Shown: positions 1 to 9,505, counted from the stretch's first letter. The stretch: DNA of 64,000 nucleotides from an uncultured Cohaesibacter sp. (GCF_963664735.1 NZ_OY761553.1:883303-947302), one strand, 5' to 3'. Program-made: numbers and translations. Notes: generated by a model not told the origin, from the sequence alone.

Positions 1-2
1 TG

Positions 3-623
3 GCGATCATTGATCCAGCAATGACAATGACCGTTCCGGCCAAAGTAACTGCCGCGACGGGTGTTGATGCCATGGCGCACTGTGTTGAAGCTTTTACTTC
101 AAAACGCTCTCATCCTATCATTGACAGCTATGCACTTCAGGGGATTGAACTTGTTGGGAAATTCCTTAAGCGTGCGGTTGAAGACGGTTCAGACGCAGAG
201 GCCCGTACGGGGCTCGCTCTTGCCGCTTTCTATGGTGGCGTTTGCCTTGGACCTGTGAACACAACGTCCGGTCATGCGATTTCATATCCACTGGGTACCC
301 GTTACAAGTTGGCTCACGGCATCGCAAATGCTCTGATCTTCCCACATACGCTTGCAGCAAACACACCAGCTGCTCCAGAAAAGACGGCAAAGATTTGTGC
401 TGCTCTTGGTTTCTCCGGCACCACTGTTGACGAAGTCTTGGCTGGTGCGAAGGGGTTCTGCGAAGCTTTGGGCCTGGACATGAGATTGCGTGCTCATGGT
501 GTGCCTGAAGAGGACCTTGCTTCAATGGCACAGGAAGCACATGATATTCGCCGGCTGCTTGATTGGAACCCGGTTGATTTGTCTGTTGCAGACATCGAAG
601 CGATGTATCGTGCTGCATACTAA
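3..623 (+). CDS. Iron-containing alcohol dehydrogenase, C-terminal part (5' end outside window)
   Basis: The reading frame is open from the window edge, so only the last ~206 residues of a usually ~380-residue enzyme are visible. The block TGVDAMAHCVEAF followed by GPVNTTSGHAISYPLG and LAHGIANALIFPH is the metal-binding core of the group III (Fe-ADH) alcohol dehydrogenases; the His residues of MAHCVEAF, GHAIS and LAHGIANA are the expected iron ligands. These cytoplasmic enzymes interconvert alcohols and aldehydes with NAD(P)H. Substrate cannot be told from this fragment. It ends in a strong intrinsic terminator, so it is the last gene of its transcript. Confidence 0.9.
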   Translation, partial: AIIDPAMTMTVPAKVTAATGVDAMAHCVEAFTSKRSHPIIDSYALQGIELVGKFLKRAVEDGSDAEARTGLALAAFYGGVCLGPVNTTSGHAISYPLGTRYKLAHGIANALIFPHTLAANTPAAPEKTAKICAALGFSGTTVDEVLAGAKGFCEALGLDMRLRAHGVPEEDLASMAQEAHDIRRLLDWNPVDLSVADIEAMYRAAY

Positions 624-667
624 TTCTGAATAAAGACCCGGACTCACTACCTCCCTGGTGAGTTTGT

Positions 668-713
668 AACGCGCTCTCTTCAGTCCTCCAGAAGACAGAG
701 AGCGCGTTTTTTA
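668..713 (+). terminator. Intrinsic terminator of the alcohol dehydrogenase gene
   Basis: A 12-bp perfect stem (668-679 with 697-708, AACGCGCTCTCT/AGAGAGCGCGTT) encloses a 17-nt loop and runs into TTTTTTATT. It lies 45 bp after the stop codon. Confidence 0.85.
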
Positions 714-1057
714 TTGGACTTATTTTGAAATTGCCCTGCCCGGTTTCAAAATTGGGCAGTCCTATCATTTTTAAATGAGCGGAATGTGACCAATTAGCGA
801 GATAATGTTAGTTAATAACCCAATTTGTCCCAGCCAATATTTCTAAAATCAACGATATACTCATCCCTCAGATGCTCAAGATCAATGGGTGTCGGTTGGT
901 GGTTCTGTCTGTTGGAGGTGACAATAGGCTGTAAACAAGTAGCTTAAATGCCAAAATTTGTAGCTATTAATGTTTGAAACTATTGAAATAGTTCGACGGA
1001 CCGCTTAATACATTAGTCGACCATCATGATTCACAAACTACAGAATGAGGTTCACAA
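714..1057. other. Intergenic region without a recognisable gene
   Basis: About 340 bp of AT-rich sequence between the terminator and the AhpD-like gene. I see no convincing ORF or RNA. The only supported element is the GAGG ribosome binding site at about 1045-1050 for the next gene, so the region probably carries that gene's promoter. Confidence 0.5.
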
Positions 1058-1402
1058 ATGGCTTCCGATTACAAACAAATGATGAAAGACGTTTCTTCTC
1101 AGGTTGCAGTTCTTAAGAAGGATCAGCCAGACACCATCGCGGGATTTTACGCTATGGCTGGTGGTGCGACCAAAACTGGCGCCCTTGACGAAAAAACAAA
1201 AGAGCTGATCACTTTGGCCATCGCTGTCGCATTGCGTTGTGAGCCTTGCATGGCTTTCCACACAGCTGCATTGGTGCGTTTGGGCGTTTCAAAAGAAGAA
1301 TTGGAAGAAACACTCGGTTGCGCAATTTACATGGGCGGCGGCCCTGCTCTGATGTATTCCGCTCACGCAATGGAAGCATTTAATCAGCTTTCCTCCAAAT
1401 AG
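1058..1402 (+). CDS. Carboxymuconolactone decarboxylase family protein (AhpD-like)
   Basis: 114 residues, the usual length of a single-domain CMD/AhpD-fold protein. The signature RCEPCMAFHTAALVRLGV holds a CxxC pair with the following His (C-x2-C-x3-H), the redox centre of AhpD-type alkylhydroperoxidase partners; true decarboxylases lack this pair. A role in peroxide or thiol-disulfide chemistry in the cytoplasm is therefore more likely than carboxymuconolactone decarboxylation. The start has a GAGG site 7-8 nt upstream. The gene is monocistronic, with an intrinsic terminator just downstream. Confidence 0.85.
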   Translation: MASDYKQMMKDVSSQVAVLKKDQPDTIAGFYAMAGGATKTGALDEKTKELITLAIAVALRCEPCMAFHTAALVRLGVSKEELEETLGCAIYMGGGPALMYSAHAMEAFNQLSSK

Positions 1403-1433
1403 GGTTCAATCCAGAAGTCCTTACAGGTTTCAA

Positions 1434-1462
1434 GAAAGGTCGGCTTCCGCTGACCTTTTTTT
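1434..1462 (+). terminator. Intrinsic terminator of the AhpD-like gene
   Basis: Stem AAAGGTC/GACCTTT closed by a short GC loop, followed by a run of T (1456-1462), about 30 bp after the stop codon. Confidence 0.75.
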
Positions 1463-1601
1463 ATGGAATATATTGGGAGCAAGAATGCATAGCCCAATCC
1501 AGCATGTGTATGTGGTAATGCGCTTGAGGATGTTGCATTGTTTGAGAGAGAATTGTAACGAGCCAAGTCTCGTGTATTTGCGTTATGAAGTGGAGAGTCA
1601 A

Positions 1602-2459
1602 ATGGCGGGTCGTACCAAGTGGTTTGTAAGTACGGATTGGTTGGAGGACAATCTATCCAACCCAGAAGTAATGGTTCTGGATGGAACATGGTACATGCCA
1701 GATGTGGAGCTGGATCCCAAGGCAGAGTTCGCCGAAGAGCATATTCCTGGAGCGCAATTTTTCGATATTGATGAAATCGCCGACCTGACAACTGATCTTC
1801 CGCATATGCTGCCAAGTGTTGATGTCTTCGATGCCGCGATGGAAGAGTTTGGCATTAGTGACGGACAGACCGTGGTTGTCTATGATCGGCTTGGGCTGCG
1901 CTCATCGCCTCGGCTGTGGTGGACCTTGCACGTTATGGGCATTGAAAATGTCCTTATTCTTGAAGGTGGGTTGCCGAAATGGAAAGCGGAGAAGCGTCCA
2001 CTTACCAATGTTCTTGAGAAAAGGACCCCTGGCCAATTCAAGGCGCAGCTTAATACTGAAGCAGTTCGCAGTTTTGAGGACATGTTAGCGGCTATAAAGA
2101 ATGATGGAGTCGAGATAGTTGATGCTCGCTCCAGAGAGCGTTGGCTCGGTATTGCGCCAGAACCACGGCCCAATTTATCCTCCGGCCGCATGCCCGGCTC
2201 CAAGAATGTGCCTTTTGGCGATCTGATTGACGAAGAATCGAAGCTTAAAGACATTCCGGCTCTGCGTCAGCGTTTTCTGGAAGCGGGTGTGGATCTCGAC
2301 AAACCGATCATTACATCCTGCGGATCCGGTGCTACGGCTGCTATCTTGTTCCTTGCGCTTGACACGATTGGTGCGAAAAACTTGTCTCTTTATGATGGGT
2401 CCTGGACGGAATGGGCATCAAGCGACGAAGGTGTTATTGAAAAATCTTTATCCGATTAG
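1602..2459 (+). CDS. sseA: 3-mercaptopyruvate sulfurtransferase (rhodanese family)
   Basis: 285 residues with two rhodanese domains. The N-terminal inactive one carries DGTWYMP and the conserved H(I)PGAQFFD; the C-terminal catalytic one contains CGSGATA with the active Cys at about residue 240. A CG[S/T]G[V/A]T loop marks mercaptopyruvate sulfurtransferases, whereas thiosulfate-specific rhodaneses have CRKGVT. The enzyme moves sulfur from 3-mercaptopyruvate to a thiol acceptor and feeds cysteine catabolism. An upstream start at 1473 is possible but adds a non-conserved 43-residue leader; ATG 1602 has GGAGAG a few bases before it and matches the family N-terminus. Confidence 0.9.
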   Translation: MAGRTKWFVSTDWLEDNLSNPEVMVLDGTWYMPDVELDPKAEFAEEHIPGAQFFDIDEIADLTTDLPHMLPSVDVFDAAMEEFGISDGQTVVVYDRLGLRSSPRLWWTLHVMGIENVLILEGGLPKWKAEKRPLTNVLEKRTPGQFKAQLNTEAVRSFEDMLAAIKNDGVEIVDARSRERWLGIAPEPRPNLSSGRMPGSKNVPFGDLIDEESKLKDIPALRQRFLEAGVDLDKPIITSCGSGATAAILFLALDTIGAKNLSLYDGSWTEWASSDEGVIEKSLSD

Positions 2460-2641
2460 TCTGTCATTTGAGACTTGTACACATGTCCAAGTCATTTTGA
2501 TCGCCATTTTGTTGCAATATTGTCACTAAATGGTAATGCCTTATTATCTGCATAATTTGAACACGAAAGGAACATTTCTCAGCGCTAAACGTTTTCCAGT
2601 CACAATCGTCAAGAACATGACACAAACTAGCGGTGATAAAA

Positions 2642-3295
2642 ATGAAAAGAGTTCTTGTTTCAAGTGCTATTATGCTTATGGCAGCAACCAGCGTTGGTTT
2701 TGCAGCTGACTTGCCAACGTCTGAACCATCATATGCCCCTCCTGCTCCGGCGGAAGTTATGGGCAGCAACCCATGGGAAGGTGCCTATGCCGGTGTTTCA
2801 ACTGGCTGGATTTGGGGAGATACCAACTCCAACCGTGGTTTTCGTGGTGTAGACGGTGACGGTTTTTCTCTTGGTGCTTACACCGGTTACAACCTGACCT
2901 ACAATGATTTCGTATTTGGCCCGGAACTTCTGGCCAACTACAACAATATCGATGACAAAAGCCGTACCTCTCGCTTTGAAAGCAATTGGGACGCCGAAGC
3001 GCGCGCTCGTGCAGGCTATTATATGGGCGGTGGCGTTATGCCATATGCAGCGGTTGGCGTAGGTTTGCAGGATGGCGAGGTAACAAACCGTGCAACTGGT
3101 GCTCATGACGACAGGATTCATACATTCGTCGGCCTTACCGGCGGTGTAGAAGCCATGGTCGCAGAGAATGTTTCCTTGCGTGCAGAAGCCGGCTATCGCT
3201 GGTCTAACGACAAGACCTACAATATGGGTGCCGCAAGCACAAAAACGGATATTGATGGCCCTGTTGCCAAGGTTGGATTGTCCTACCACTTCTAG
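2642..3295 (+). CDS. Outer membrane beta-barrel porin, Omp25/RopB-like
   Basis: 217 residues. The N-terminus is a Sec signal peptide (MKRVLVSSAIML then ...VGFAADLP, cleavage probably after GFA), followed by a proline-rich spacer PSYAPPAPAE and the segment WEGAYAGVSTGWIWGD typical of small alphaproteobacterial surface antigens of the Omp25/Omp31 type. Alternating aromatic strands continue to a C-terminal phenylalanine (KVGLSYHF), the usual barrel-assembly signal. A GTG start three codons earlier (2633) is equally open. It is a structural or pore protein of the outer membrane; no specific cargo is indicated. Confidence 0.85.
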   Translation: MKRVLVSSAIMLMAATSVGFAADLPTSEPSYAPPAPAEVMGSNPWEGAYAGVSTGWIWGDTNSNRGFRGVDGDGFSLGAYTGYNLTYNDFVFGPELLANYNNIDDKSRTSRFESNWDAEARARAGYYMGGGVMPYAAVGVGLQDGEVTNRATGAHDDRIHTFVGLTGGVEAMVAENVSLRAEAGYRWSNDKTYNMGAASTKTDIDGPVAKVGLSYHF

Positions 3296-3347
3296 GGTTG
3301 CTGATAACCGTAATGGGTTTTTGATAACCCAACTGACCCTTAATATG

Positions 3348-3383
3348 AGAGAGCCCGGACGAATGCCCGGGCTCTCTTTTTTG
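3348..3383 (+). terminator. Intrinsic terminator between the porin and aapP
   Basis: Stem AGAGAGCCCGG (3348-3358) with CCGGGCTCTCT (3367-3377) and a following T-run. The element sits between two convergent genes; the U-tract favours the plus-strand porin transcript. Confidence 0.85.
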
Positions 3384-3404
3384 ATTGAAAATCTCGCGCA
3401 AACT

Positions 3405-4199
3405 CTAATGAAGAATCTGGCTGAGGAACAGTTTCGTGCGCTCGTGCTGAGGGTTGGTGAAGAATTCCTCAGGCTCGTTCTGTTCCACAATCTGTCCTGC
3501 GTCCATGAAGATAACGCGGTTGGCGACCTGACGGGCAAAGCCCATTTCGTGGGTCACGCAAAGCATGGTCATGCCCTCTTCTGCTAGAGAGACCATAACG
3601 TCAAGAACCTCTTTAATCATTTCCGGATCAAGGGCTGACGTTGGTTCATCGAACAGCATGATACGCGGGTTCATGCAAAGAGAGCGAGCAATTGCAACGC
3701 GCTGCTGCTGCCCACCGGAAAGCTGACCTGGATATTTCTGGGCCTGCTCGGGGATCTTCACGCGTTCCAGATAATGCATGGCGATTTCTTCGGCTTCTTT
3801 TTTGGGCATGTTGCGCACCCAGATTGGAGCCAAGGTCAGGTTTTCCATGATCGTCAGATGTGGGAACAAATTGAAGTGCTGGAACACCATGCCGACTTCA
3901 CGACGGATTTCATCGATTTTTTTGAGGTCGCTCGTCAGCTCGATGCCATCAACGATGATTTTTCCTTCCTGATGCTCTTCCAGACGGTTGATGCAGCGAA
4001 TCATTGTTGATTTGCCCGAGCCTGACGGACCCGCGATAACAATGCGCTCGCCGCGCATGACTTTGAGATTGATGTCACGAAGAACATGGAAATCGCCGTA
4101 CCATTTGTTCATGCCGTCAATTTCGATGGCAACATCGGTTTCCGAGACGTGCAATTTCTTGGCTTCGACTGGAGACGCTTCGACTGCGTTGTTGCTCAT
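3405..4199 (-). CDS. aapP: General L-amino acid ABC transporter, ATP-binding subunit
   Basis: 264 residues. It is a canonical polar-amino-acid ABC ATPase: Walker [10 protein letters not shown] at 57-65, Q-loop in [12 protein letters not shown], signature LSGGQQQR at 160-167, Walker B MLFDEP at 181-186 and the H-loop in VTHEMGF. It powers import by the AapQ/AapM channel on the cytoplasmic face. It is the last gene of aapJQMP, 18 bp after aapM, with an AGGAG site before the ATG. The roughly 20-residue hydrophilic N-terminal extension is usual in rhizobial AapP. Confidence 0.93.
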   Translation of the reverse strand: MSNNAVEASPVEAKKLHVSETDVAIEIDGMNKWYGDFHVLRDINLKVMRGERIVIAGPSGSGKSTMIRCINRLEEHQEGKIIVDGIELTSDLKKIDEIRREVGMVFQHFNLFPHLTIMENLTLAPIWVRNMPKKEAEEIAMHYLERVKIPEQAQKYPGQLSGGQQQRVAIARSLCMNPRIMLFDEPTSALDPEMIKEVLDVMVSLAEEGMTMLCVTHEMGFARQVANRVIFMDAGQIVEQNEPEEFFTNPQHERTKLFLSQILH

Positions 4200-4217
4200 T
4201 TTATTACTCCTGACTGC

Positions 4218-5525
4218 TTATCGTTTATGACCGGTGTGCAGCCGGTTTTCCATGAAGATTGAATAGCGAGACATGCTGAAACAGAACATCCAGTAGACGG
4301 TTGCTGCAAACAGATAACCCGTGAGTGATGTTACTGGTGTAGACCATGTTGGATCGGTAAAGGAAGACTGAACTTGTCCAAGAAGGTCGAAAAGACCAAT
4401 GATCATAACCAGTGAGGTGTCTTTGAAAAGACCAATAAAGGTGTTCACGATGCCGGGAATGACCAGCTTCAAAGCCTGCGGCATGATGATCAATGCTGTG
4501 GATTGCCAGAAGGTTAGACCCAGAGCATCTGCGCCCTCATACTGACCTTTTGGAATAGCCTGAAGGCCGCCGCGAACCACTTCTGCCATATAAGCTGCCG
4601 AGAAGAGAGCTACACCGATCAAGGCGCGCAGCAGCTTGTCGAAATTGACCCCTTCGGGAAGGAAGAGCGGCAATACGACCGAAGACATGAACAGAACAGT
4701 AATCAGTGGAACACCACGCCAGAATTCAATGAAGATAATCGAAACAAGGCGGATGACAGGCATCTTTGAACGTCGACCAAGGGCTAGCACAATGCCCAAT
4801 GGCAATGACGCGACGATGCCGGTGACTGCGATTACGAGGGTTACGAGAAAACCGCCCCAGTTTGCCGTTTCTACTGGTGCAAGACCGAAGTCAATGGACA
4901 CAATAGAGAAGACAATGGCAATGGCTATGCCAATGGCAGCTAAAACCAGTGCTGTTCGTTTTGAATCGCCCTGCGTTGCTTTGGAAATGATTGCCCCCAA
5001 AGCCACCACGACGACAAACACTATGCCGTATGTCACCAGATAGTCTTCAAACGCGAGGTCTCCGCCGGTAAGCAAAATGAAGGCAAGAACCGGATAGACC
5101 ACCAACAGAAACAGCACATTGGCTTGTTTGAATGGAGCAGAAGGGATGAGCGCCGGGATAAGGCCCAGAGCAAGCAAAGCAAAGACGGTATAAACCCGCC
5201 ATAGCTCGGCGTCGGGATATCTGCCTGTTACGAATTGGCTGAAGTAGGTTTTGACATAGGCCCAACAAGCCCCTTGTGCGGCGCCTCCGACAGCGAGACA
5301 TGCTTCACGGTCCTGCCCTTCCCAAACAGAGTTGAGAAATGCAAACGGAATTATCGCATGCAATATCAGGTAGATGATATATAGGCCAACAAGGGTCAAC
5401 AGAGCATTGGGTATGGATGACAACAGGTTCTGATGCATCCAGTAGAGCAAGCCCTGAGATGAGACTGGGGCCGGTCTCTCATCGACCATTTCCTTGCGAA
5501 CGAAGGAGAAAGACTTATTTGACAT
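4218..5525 (-). CDS. aapM: General L-amino acid ABC transporter permease
   Basis: 435 residues, an inner-membrane protein with about eight or more hydrophobic helices. The C-terminal half holds the binding-protein-dependent permease domain (GILVTLVIAV-like start and the EAA-type loop GADALGLTFWQS at about 330-345). The long N-terminal half with a periplasmic insertion rich in Cys (REACLAVGG...GACWAYV) separates AapM from ordinary HisM-type permeases. It forms the channel with AapQ. A GGAGAAA ribosome site precedes the start, and the gene lies 9 bp after aapQ. Confidence 0.92.
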   Translation of the reverse strand: MSNKSFSFVRKEMVDERPAPVSSQGLLYWMHQNLLSSIPNALLTLVGLYIIYLILHAIIPFAFLNSVWEGQDREACLAVGGAAQGACWAYVKTYFSQFVTGRYPDAELWRVYTVFALLALGLIPALIPSAPFKQANVLFLLVVYPVLAFILLTGGDLAFEDYLVTYGIVFVVVVALGAIISKATQGDSKRTALVLAAIGIAIAIVFSIVSIDFGLAPVETANWGGFLVTLVIAVTGIVASLPLGIVLALGRRSKMPVIRLVSIIFIEFWRGVPLITVLFMSSVVLPLFLPEGVNFDKLLRALIGVALFSAAYMAEVVRGGLQAIPKGQYEGADALGLTFWQSTALIIMPQALKLVIPGIVNTFIGLFKDTSLVMIIGLFDLLGQVQSSFTDPTWSTPVTSLTGYLFAATVYWMFCFSMSRYSIFMENRLHTGHKR

Positions 5526-5534
5526 GATTTTCTC

Positions 5535-6728
5535 CTATCTTTCCACCAATGCAATGGAGCGGTTATACCAGTTCATCAGAACCGATGTCAGCAAAGAAAT
5601 CGTCAGATAGATAATCATCCAGATGGCGATAACTTCAATTGCCTGCCCCGTTTGGTTAAGAACCGTACCACCAACAGACACGATATCCGGATAGGCGATA
5701 GCAACGGCCAAAGAGGAGTTTTTAGTCAGGTTGAGATACTGGCTGGTCAATGGCGGAATAATCACGCGCATGGCCTGTGGAATGATAACCAGACGCAGGG
5801 TTGGTCCGTTGCGCAATCCCAAGGCATTTGCCGCTTCGGTCTGACCCGAGTTCACGGCTAAAATACCGGCACGAACGATTTCTGCGATAAATGCACCCGT
5901 ATAGATGGAGAGAGCCAGCAGAAGACCGACAAATTCGGGAATAACCTTCATGCCGCCTTTGAAGTTGAAGCCTTTAAGCTGGGCGTAATCATAGCTAATA
6001 GGCATGCCAGAGGCGAAATATGCCACAAGCGGCAGTAGGATAATAAGACCTAGGCCAGTCCAAAATGCCGGGAAGCGCTGGCCTGTTGTCATCTGACGTC
6101 TTTTAGCCCAGATGCTTATGCCAACTGCCGCGACAACGGCAATGATCAAGGCGATCAATATAGTGGAAGAGCCCTCTTCAAACACTGGCCGGGGCATGAA
6201 TAGGCCGCGGTTGTTCAGGAAGAATGCATCGAACAGGGACGATGATTGTTTCGGATTTGGCAGAGCGCGCAAAACCGCGAAATACCAGAAAAACAATTGG
6301 AGAAGCAAAGGTATATTGCGAATAATTTCAATATACATTGTGGCCAGTTTAGAGACCACCCAGTTATTGGAAAGACGTGCAATGCCCATAACAAAACCGA
6401 TGATCGTTGCCAGGACAATGCCAATGACAGCAACGAGCAAAGTGTTTAACAAACCGGCGAACAGAGCCTGCCCATATGTTGATGTAGCAGACAGGTCGAT
6501 GAGCGACTGGTTGGGCAAAAAGCCAGCGGTAATACCCAGAAAGTCAAAACCGGAAGCGATGTTTTGTTTTTCCAGGTTATGAGCAGCGTTTTGAACGATG
6601 CTCCAGAATATATAGACAAGCCCGGCAACCAATACCAGCTGGTAGATGATGCCCCTCACCTTGGGATCATTGAAAATAGATCCTTTAGTTTCTGGTCGCT
6701 CGGAGGTCCGTTGTGAATTAGCAGCCAT
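5535..6728 (-). CDS. aapQ: General L-amino acid ABC transporter permease
   Basis: 397 residues from ATG 6728. This start follows GAGGAT at the right distance and gives the conserved hydrophilic leader; the longer frame from 6782 lacks such support. Several membrane helices are visible, with the permease domain in the C-terminal half and the EAA-type loop AANALGLRNGPT. It pairs with AapM as the transmembrane channel for glutamate, aspartate and other L-amino acids. A stem-loop separates it from aapJ, which would lower permease expression relative to the binding protein. Confidence 0.92.
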   Translation of the reverse strand: MAANSQRTSERPETKGSIFNDPKVRGIIYQLVLVAGLVYIFWSIVQNAAHNLEKQNIASGFDFLGITAGFLPNQSLIDLSATSTYGQALFAGLLNTLLVAVIGIVLATIIGFVMGIARLSNNWVVSKLATMYIEIIRNIPLLLQLFFWYFAVLRALPNPKQSSSLFDAFFLNNRGLFMPRPVFEEGSSTILIALIIAVVAAVGISIWAKRRQMTTGQRFPAFWTGLGLIILLPLVAYFASGMPISYDYAQLKGFNFKGGMKVIPEFVGLLLALSIYTGAFIAEIVRAGILAVNSGQTEAANALGLRNGPTLRLVIIPQAMRVIIPPLTSQYLNLTKNSSLAVAIAYPDIVSVGGTVLNQTGQAIEVIAIWMIIYLTISLLTSVLMNWYNRSIALVER

Positions 6729-6831
6729 ATTATCCTCGTGTGACACCAGCCCGTGTAAAGGCCAGCCTATCGAGTGCGCCATCCAAACAGTATCTGTGTT
6801 TAGAGTTTGTTATTCTTTAGATGACGCTTAC

Positions 6832-6868
6832 AAAAAACCCCGGCGGACACATTTGTCCTGCCGGGGGT
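6832..6868 (-). terminator. Attenuator/stabilising stem-loop between aapJ and aapQ
   Basis: Read on the minus strand this is a GC-rich stem CCCCGGC(A)GGAC with GTCC(G)CCGGGG followed by TTTTTT, a full intrinsic-terminator layout 10-50 bp after aapJ. It lies inside an operon, so it most likely ends most transcripts after aapJ and protects the aapJ 3' end. Confidence 0.85.
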
Positions 6869-6880
6869 CTTTATTGCCGA

Positions 6881-7897
6881 TTAGCGGATAGGTGGTGCGT
6901 ACTGGAAGCCACCATTGGACCACAGGGCGTTCACGCCGCGAGAAATTTTCAGCGGGGTGTCCGGACCTACGTTGTTATCAAAGATTTCAGCGTAGTTTCC
7001 AACCTGTTTGATGATGTTGTATGCCCAGTCGTTGGAAACGCCGATAGCTTCACCGAATGCGCCTTCTACACCGAGCAGACGACGGATTGCAGGGTTGTCG
7101 CTATTCTTCATTTCTTCAACGTTAGCGGAAGAAACACCGAGTTCTTCAGCGTTGATCATTGCGAACAGAGACCATTTCACAATGTTGAACCACTGGTCGT
7201 CGCCCTGACGAACAACAGGACCAAGAGGCTCTTTGGAGATGATTTCTGGAAGAACAACATGTTCTTCAGGGTTGGTGAGCTTCAGGCGCTGTGCATAAAG
7301 GCCAGAGGCGTCTGTGGTGTAAACGTCGCAACGTCCGCTGTCATATGCCTGCACAACTTCGTCAGACTTTTCGAACTGAACGAGTTCGAGCTGCATGTTG
7401 TGAGAGCGGAAATAGTCGGTGACGTTCAACTCGGTGGTGGTGCCGGTGTTGGTGCAAACAGAAGCGCCATCAAGTTCCAGAGCGGACGTGATGCCCAAAG
7501 ACTTGCGAACCATGAAGCCCTGACCGTCATAGTAGTTAACGCCAGCAAAGTTCAGGCCCAGAGATGTGTCTCGGGTCATTGTCCAAGTTGTGTTACGGGA
7601 CAGCAGGTCGATTTCGCTGGACTGAAGAGCGGTGAAACGTTCTTTAGCAGACAGCGGGGTGTATTTAACGGCAGCAGCATCACCGAATACAGCAGCAGCA
7701 ACAGCACGGCAAACGTCAACGTCAATACCGGTCCAGTTGCCTTTGTCGTCAGGGTTGGAGAAGCCTGGAAGACCCTGGCTCACACCGCACTGAACAGCGC
7801 CTTTGGCTTTTACATCGTCAAGGGTAGCAGCGCTAGCAGCGGATACGCCGATAGCCATAGCTGAACCCATAAGAACGGAGAGTAGAACTTTCTTCAT
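6881..7897 (-). CDS. aapJ: General L-amino acid ABC transporter periplasmic binding protein
   Basis: 338 residues with a clear signal peptide (MKKVLLSVLMGSAMAIG... cleaved after SAASA). The mature protein begins TLDDVKAKGAVQCGVSQGLPGFS, the usual start of the AapJ/BztA family of solute-binding family 3. The ligand-binding core includes GIDVDVCRAVAAAVFGD and TRDTSLGLNFAGVNYYDGQGF. It captures L-amino acids in the periplasm for AapQMP. First gene of the operon; it faces the metC-like gene across a 328-bp shared upstream region. Confidence 0.94.
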   Translation of the reverse strand: MKKVLLSVLMGSAMAIGVSAASAATLDDVKAKGAVQCGVSQGLPGFSNPDDKGNWTGIDVDVCRAVAAAVFGDAAAVKYTPLSAKERFTALQSSEIDLLSRNTTWTMTRDTSLGLNFAGVNYYDGQGFMVRKSLGITSALELDGASVCTNTGTTTELNVTDYFRSHNMQLELVQFEKSDEVVQAYDSGRCDVYTTDASGLYAQRLKLTNPEEHVVLPEIISKEPLGPVVRQGDDQWFNIVKWSLFAMINAEELGVSSANVEEMKNSDNPAIRRLLGVEGAFGEAIGVSNDWAYNIIKQVGNYAEIFDNNVGPDTPLKISRGVNALWSNGGFQYAPPIR

Positions 7898-8225
7898 TTT
7901 GCAGCCTTCGTTTGTTGCCCAAATAAGAATAGGATTGTCTCGATAAGATTTCAGTTAGCAATGGAATGTCTTATTTATAGACTGTCCCCCTGCCAATTTT
8001 TTTATTGGTCGAACGCTAAATATATCGTTTGACATCCGTTATCGAAGAAAATTATTGGTCCTGGGTCAAGCGCAAAATGCATTCGAGGCGTTAGAACGGC
8101 AAATTTCGCACGAAAATTGTGCAAAGGAGTAAAAAACTAGAAATATTGCGCTGTTTTTCGTCTTTTGTTCCAATTAAAATTTCGCAACCCAAAAGAAGAT
8201 ACAGAGACTAGAGGGCAAAATTAAA
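7898..8225. promoter_or_regulatory. Divergent promoter region between aapJ and metC
   Basis: A 328-bp AT-rich region with no ORF, which must hold the promoters of the aap operon (leftward) and the metC-like gene (rightward). I see a GAGGGC ribosome site just before metC but could not pick -35/-10 boxes with confidence. Confidence 0.5.
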
Positions 8226-9410
8226 ATGGCAAATAGAGGCAATTGCACAAAAAACTATCAGATTGATACGAGATTGGTCACAACTGGTAGGCAGCCAGAA
8301 GAAAATGACGGTTTCGTCAATCCTCCTGTGATTCATGCGTCGACCGTAATATTCAACTCTACAGAAGAACTTTACTCTGGCAAGGCTAAGTATTATTACG
8401 GGCGTAGAGGAACCCCAACGACCAATGCCCTGTGTGATGCCTTAACGGATCTGGAAGGTGCTCAAGGCACTGTTTTGGTGCCCTCCGGATTGGCGGCTTG
8501 CTCTTTGGCACTATTGTCCTCCTGCAAGAGTGGCGATCATGTTTTGATCACCGATAGCGCCTATGAACCGACCCGAAATTTTGCCAATCAGGTTCTCATC
8601 CCGATGGGGGTTGAGGTCGACTATTATAACCCTCTGATCGGAGGGGAAATTTCCACGCTGTTCAAGTCAAATACTTCAGCAGTTTTTACGGAGGCTCCCG
8701 GGTCTCAAACTTTTGAAATGCAGGATATTCCCGCGATTGTTGCAGCTGCACATAAACGGGATATCCTCGTTTTGCTGGACAATACATGGGCTTCGCCGCT
8801 CTATTTTAATAGCATGGCGCATGGAGTGGATTTGACCATTCAGGCTGGCACCAAATATATCGTCGGACATTCCGACGTCATGCTTGGTACAGTTTCCGCC
8901 AATGAACGTGCATGGCCTCGGCTTGAAGAAGTGCATGGAGCAATGGGATATCATGTCGGGCCGGACGATGTTTATCTTGCCTTGCGTGGCCTGCGGACCA
9001 TGGCTATCCGCTTGAGACAGCATCAGGAAAGCGCAATGGACATGGCAAAATGGCTGGAGGCTCGACCTGAAGTGGATCGTGTCTTGTATCCAGCGCTTGA
9101 AAGTGATCCGGGGCATCACATCTGGAAACGTGATTTTACAGGAGCGTGTGGGCTGTTTGGTGTTGTTTTGAAAAACTGTACACGCAAACAGGCGCTGGCC
9201 TTCATCGATGCGCTGGAACTTTTCGGGCTTGGGTTTAGCTGGGGTGGTTTCGAGAGCCTGATTACATACGTAGATCCGAGGGGCTACAGAACCGCAACAA
9301 CGTGGGATGAGCCCGGCCAGTTGATCCGGCTGCATATTGGTCTTGAAGATGTGGCTGATTTGAAAGCGGATCTGGAAAATGGCTTTTTGGCGCTGTCAAA
9401 ATCTGAGTAG
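8226..9410 (+). CDS. metC: Cystathionine beta-lyase (PLP-dependent Cys/Met metabolism enzyme)
   Basis: 394 residues, full length for the Cys/Met metabolism PLP family. Phosphate-binding VPSGLAACSLAL (85-96), the Asp contacting the PLP pyridine in LLDNTWASPL (D185) and the Schiff-base lysine in IQAGTKYIVGHSD (K210) are all present. The GHSD tail after the lysine and YGRRGTPT favour cystathionine beta-lyase over gamma-synthase. The reaction is cystathionine to homocysteine, pyruvate and ammonia in methionine synthesis. In rhizobia a metC gene commonly lies next to aapJQMP, which supports the call. Confidence 0.88.
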   Translation: MANRGNCTKNYQIDTRLVTTGRQPEENDGFVNPPVIHASTVIFNSTEELYSGKAKYYYGRRGTPTTNALCDALTDLEGAQGTVLVPSGLAACSLALLSSCKSGDHVLITDSAYEPTRNFANQVLIPMGVEVDYYNPLIGGEISTLFKSNTSAVFTEAPGSQTFEMQDIPAIVAAAHKRDILVLLDNTWASPLYFNSMAHGVDLTIQAGTKYIVGHSDVMLGTVSANERAWPRLEEVHGAMGYHVGPDDVYLALRGLRTMAIRLRQHQESAMDMAKWLEARPEVDRVLYPALESDPGHHIWKRDFTGACGLFGVVLKNCTRKQALAFIDALELFGLGFSWGGFESLITYVDPRGYRTATTWDEPGQLIRLHIGLEDVADLKADLENGFLALSKSE

Positions 9411-9444
9411 CTTTTCTTCGAATTCATGTCATTTCAAACGAAAG

Positions 9445-9477
9445 AAAGGGTTGGCGTATGTATGCCAACCCTTTTTG
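9445..9477 (+). terminator. Intrinsic terminator after metC
   Basis: Perfect stem AAAGGGTTGGC (9445-9455) with GCCAACCCTTT (9464-9474), loop of 8 nt, T-run after it. An A-run on the other side makes it potentially bidirectional, serving the converging LAB_N gene as well. Confidence 0.85.
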
Positions 9478-9505
9478 TCTTGTTAGCTCTTGGAGTTTTA
9501 AAACC

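Noticed and set aside
1473..1601. Longer N-terminus of the sulfurtransferase from 1473
   Set aside because: The extra 43 residues have no family counterpart, overlap the preceding gene's terminator region closely, and ATG 1602 has a good ribosome site.
6821..7864. A 347-codon plus-strand ORF opposite aapJ
   Set aside because: aapJ is a strongly conserved protein on the minus strand; the opposite frame has no ribosome site or domain.
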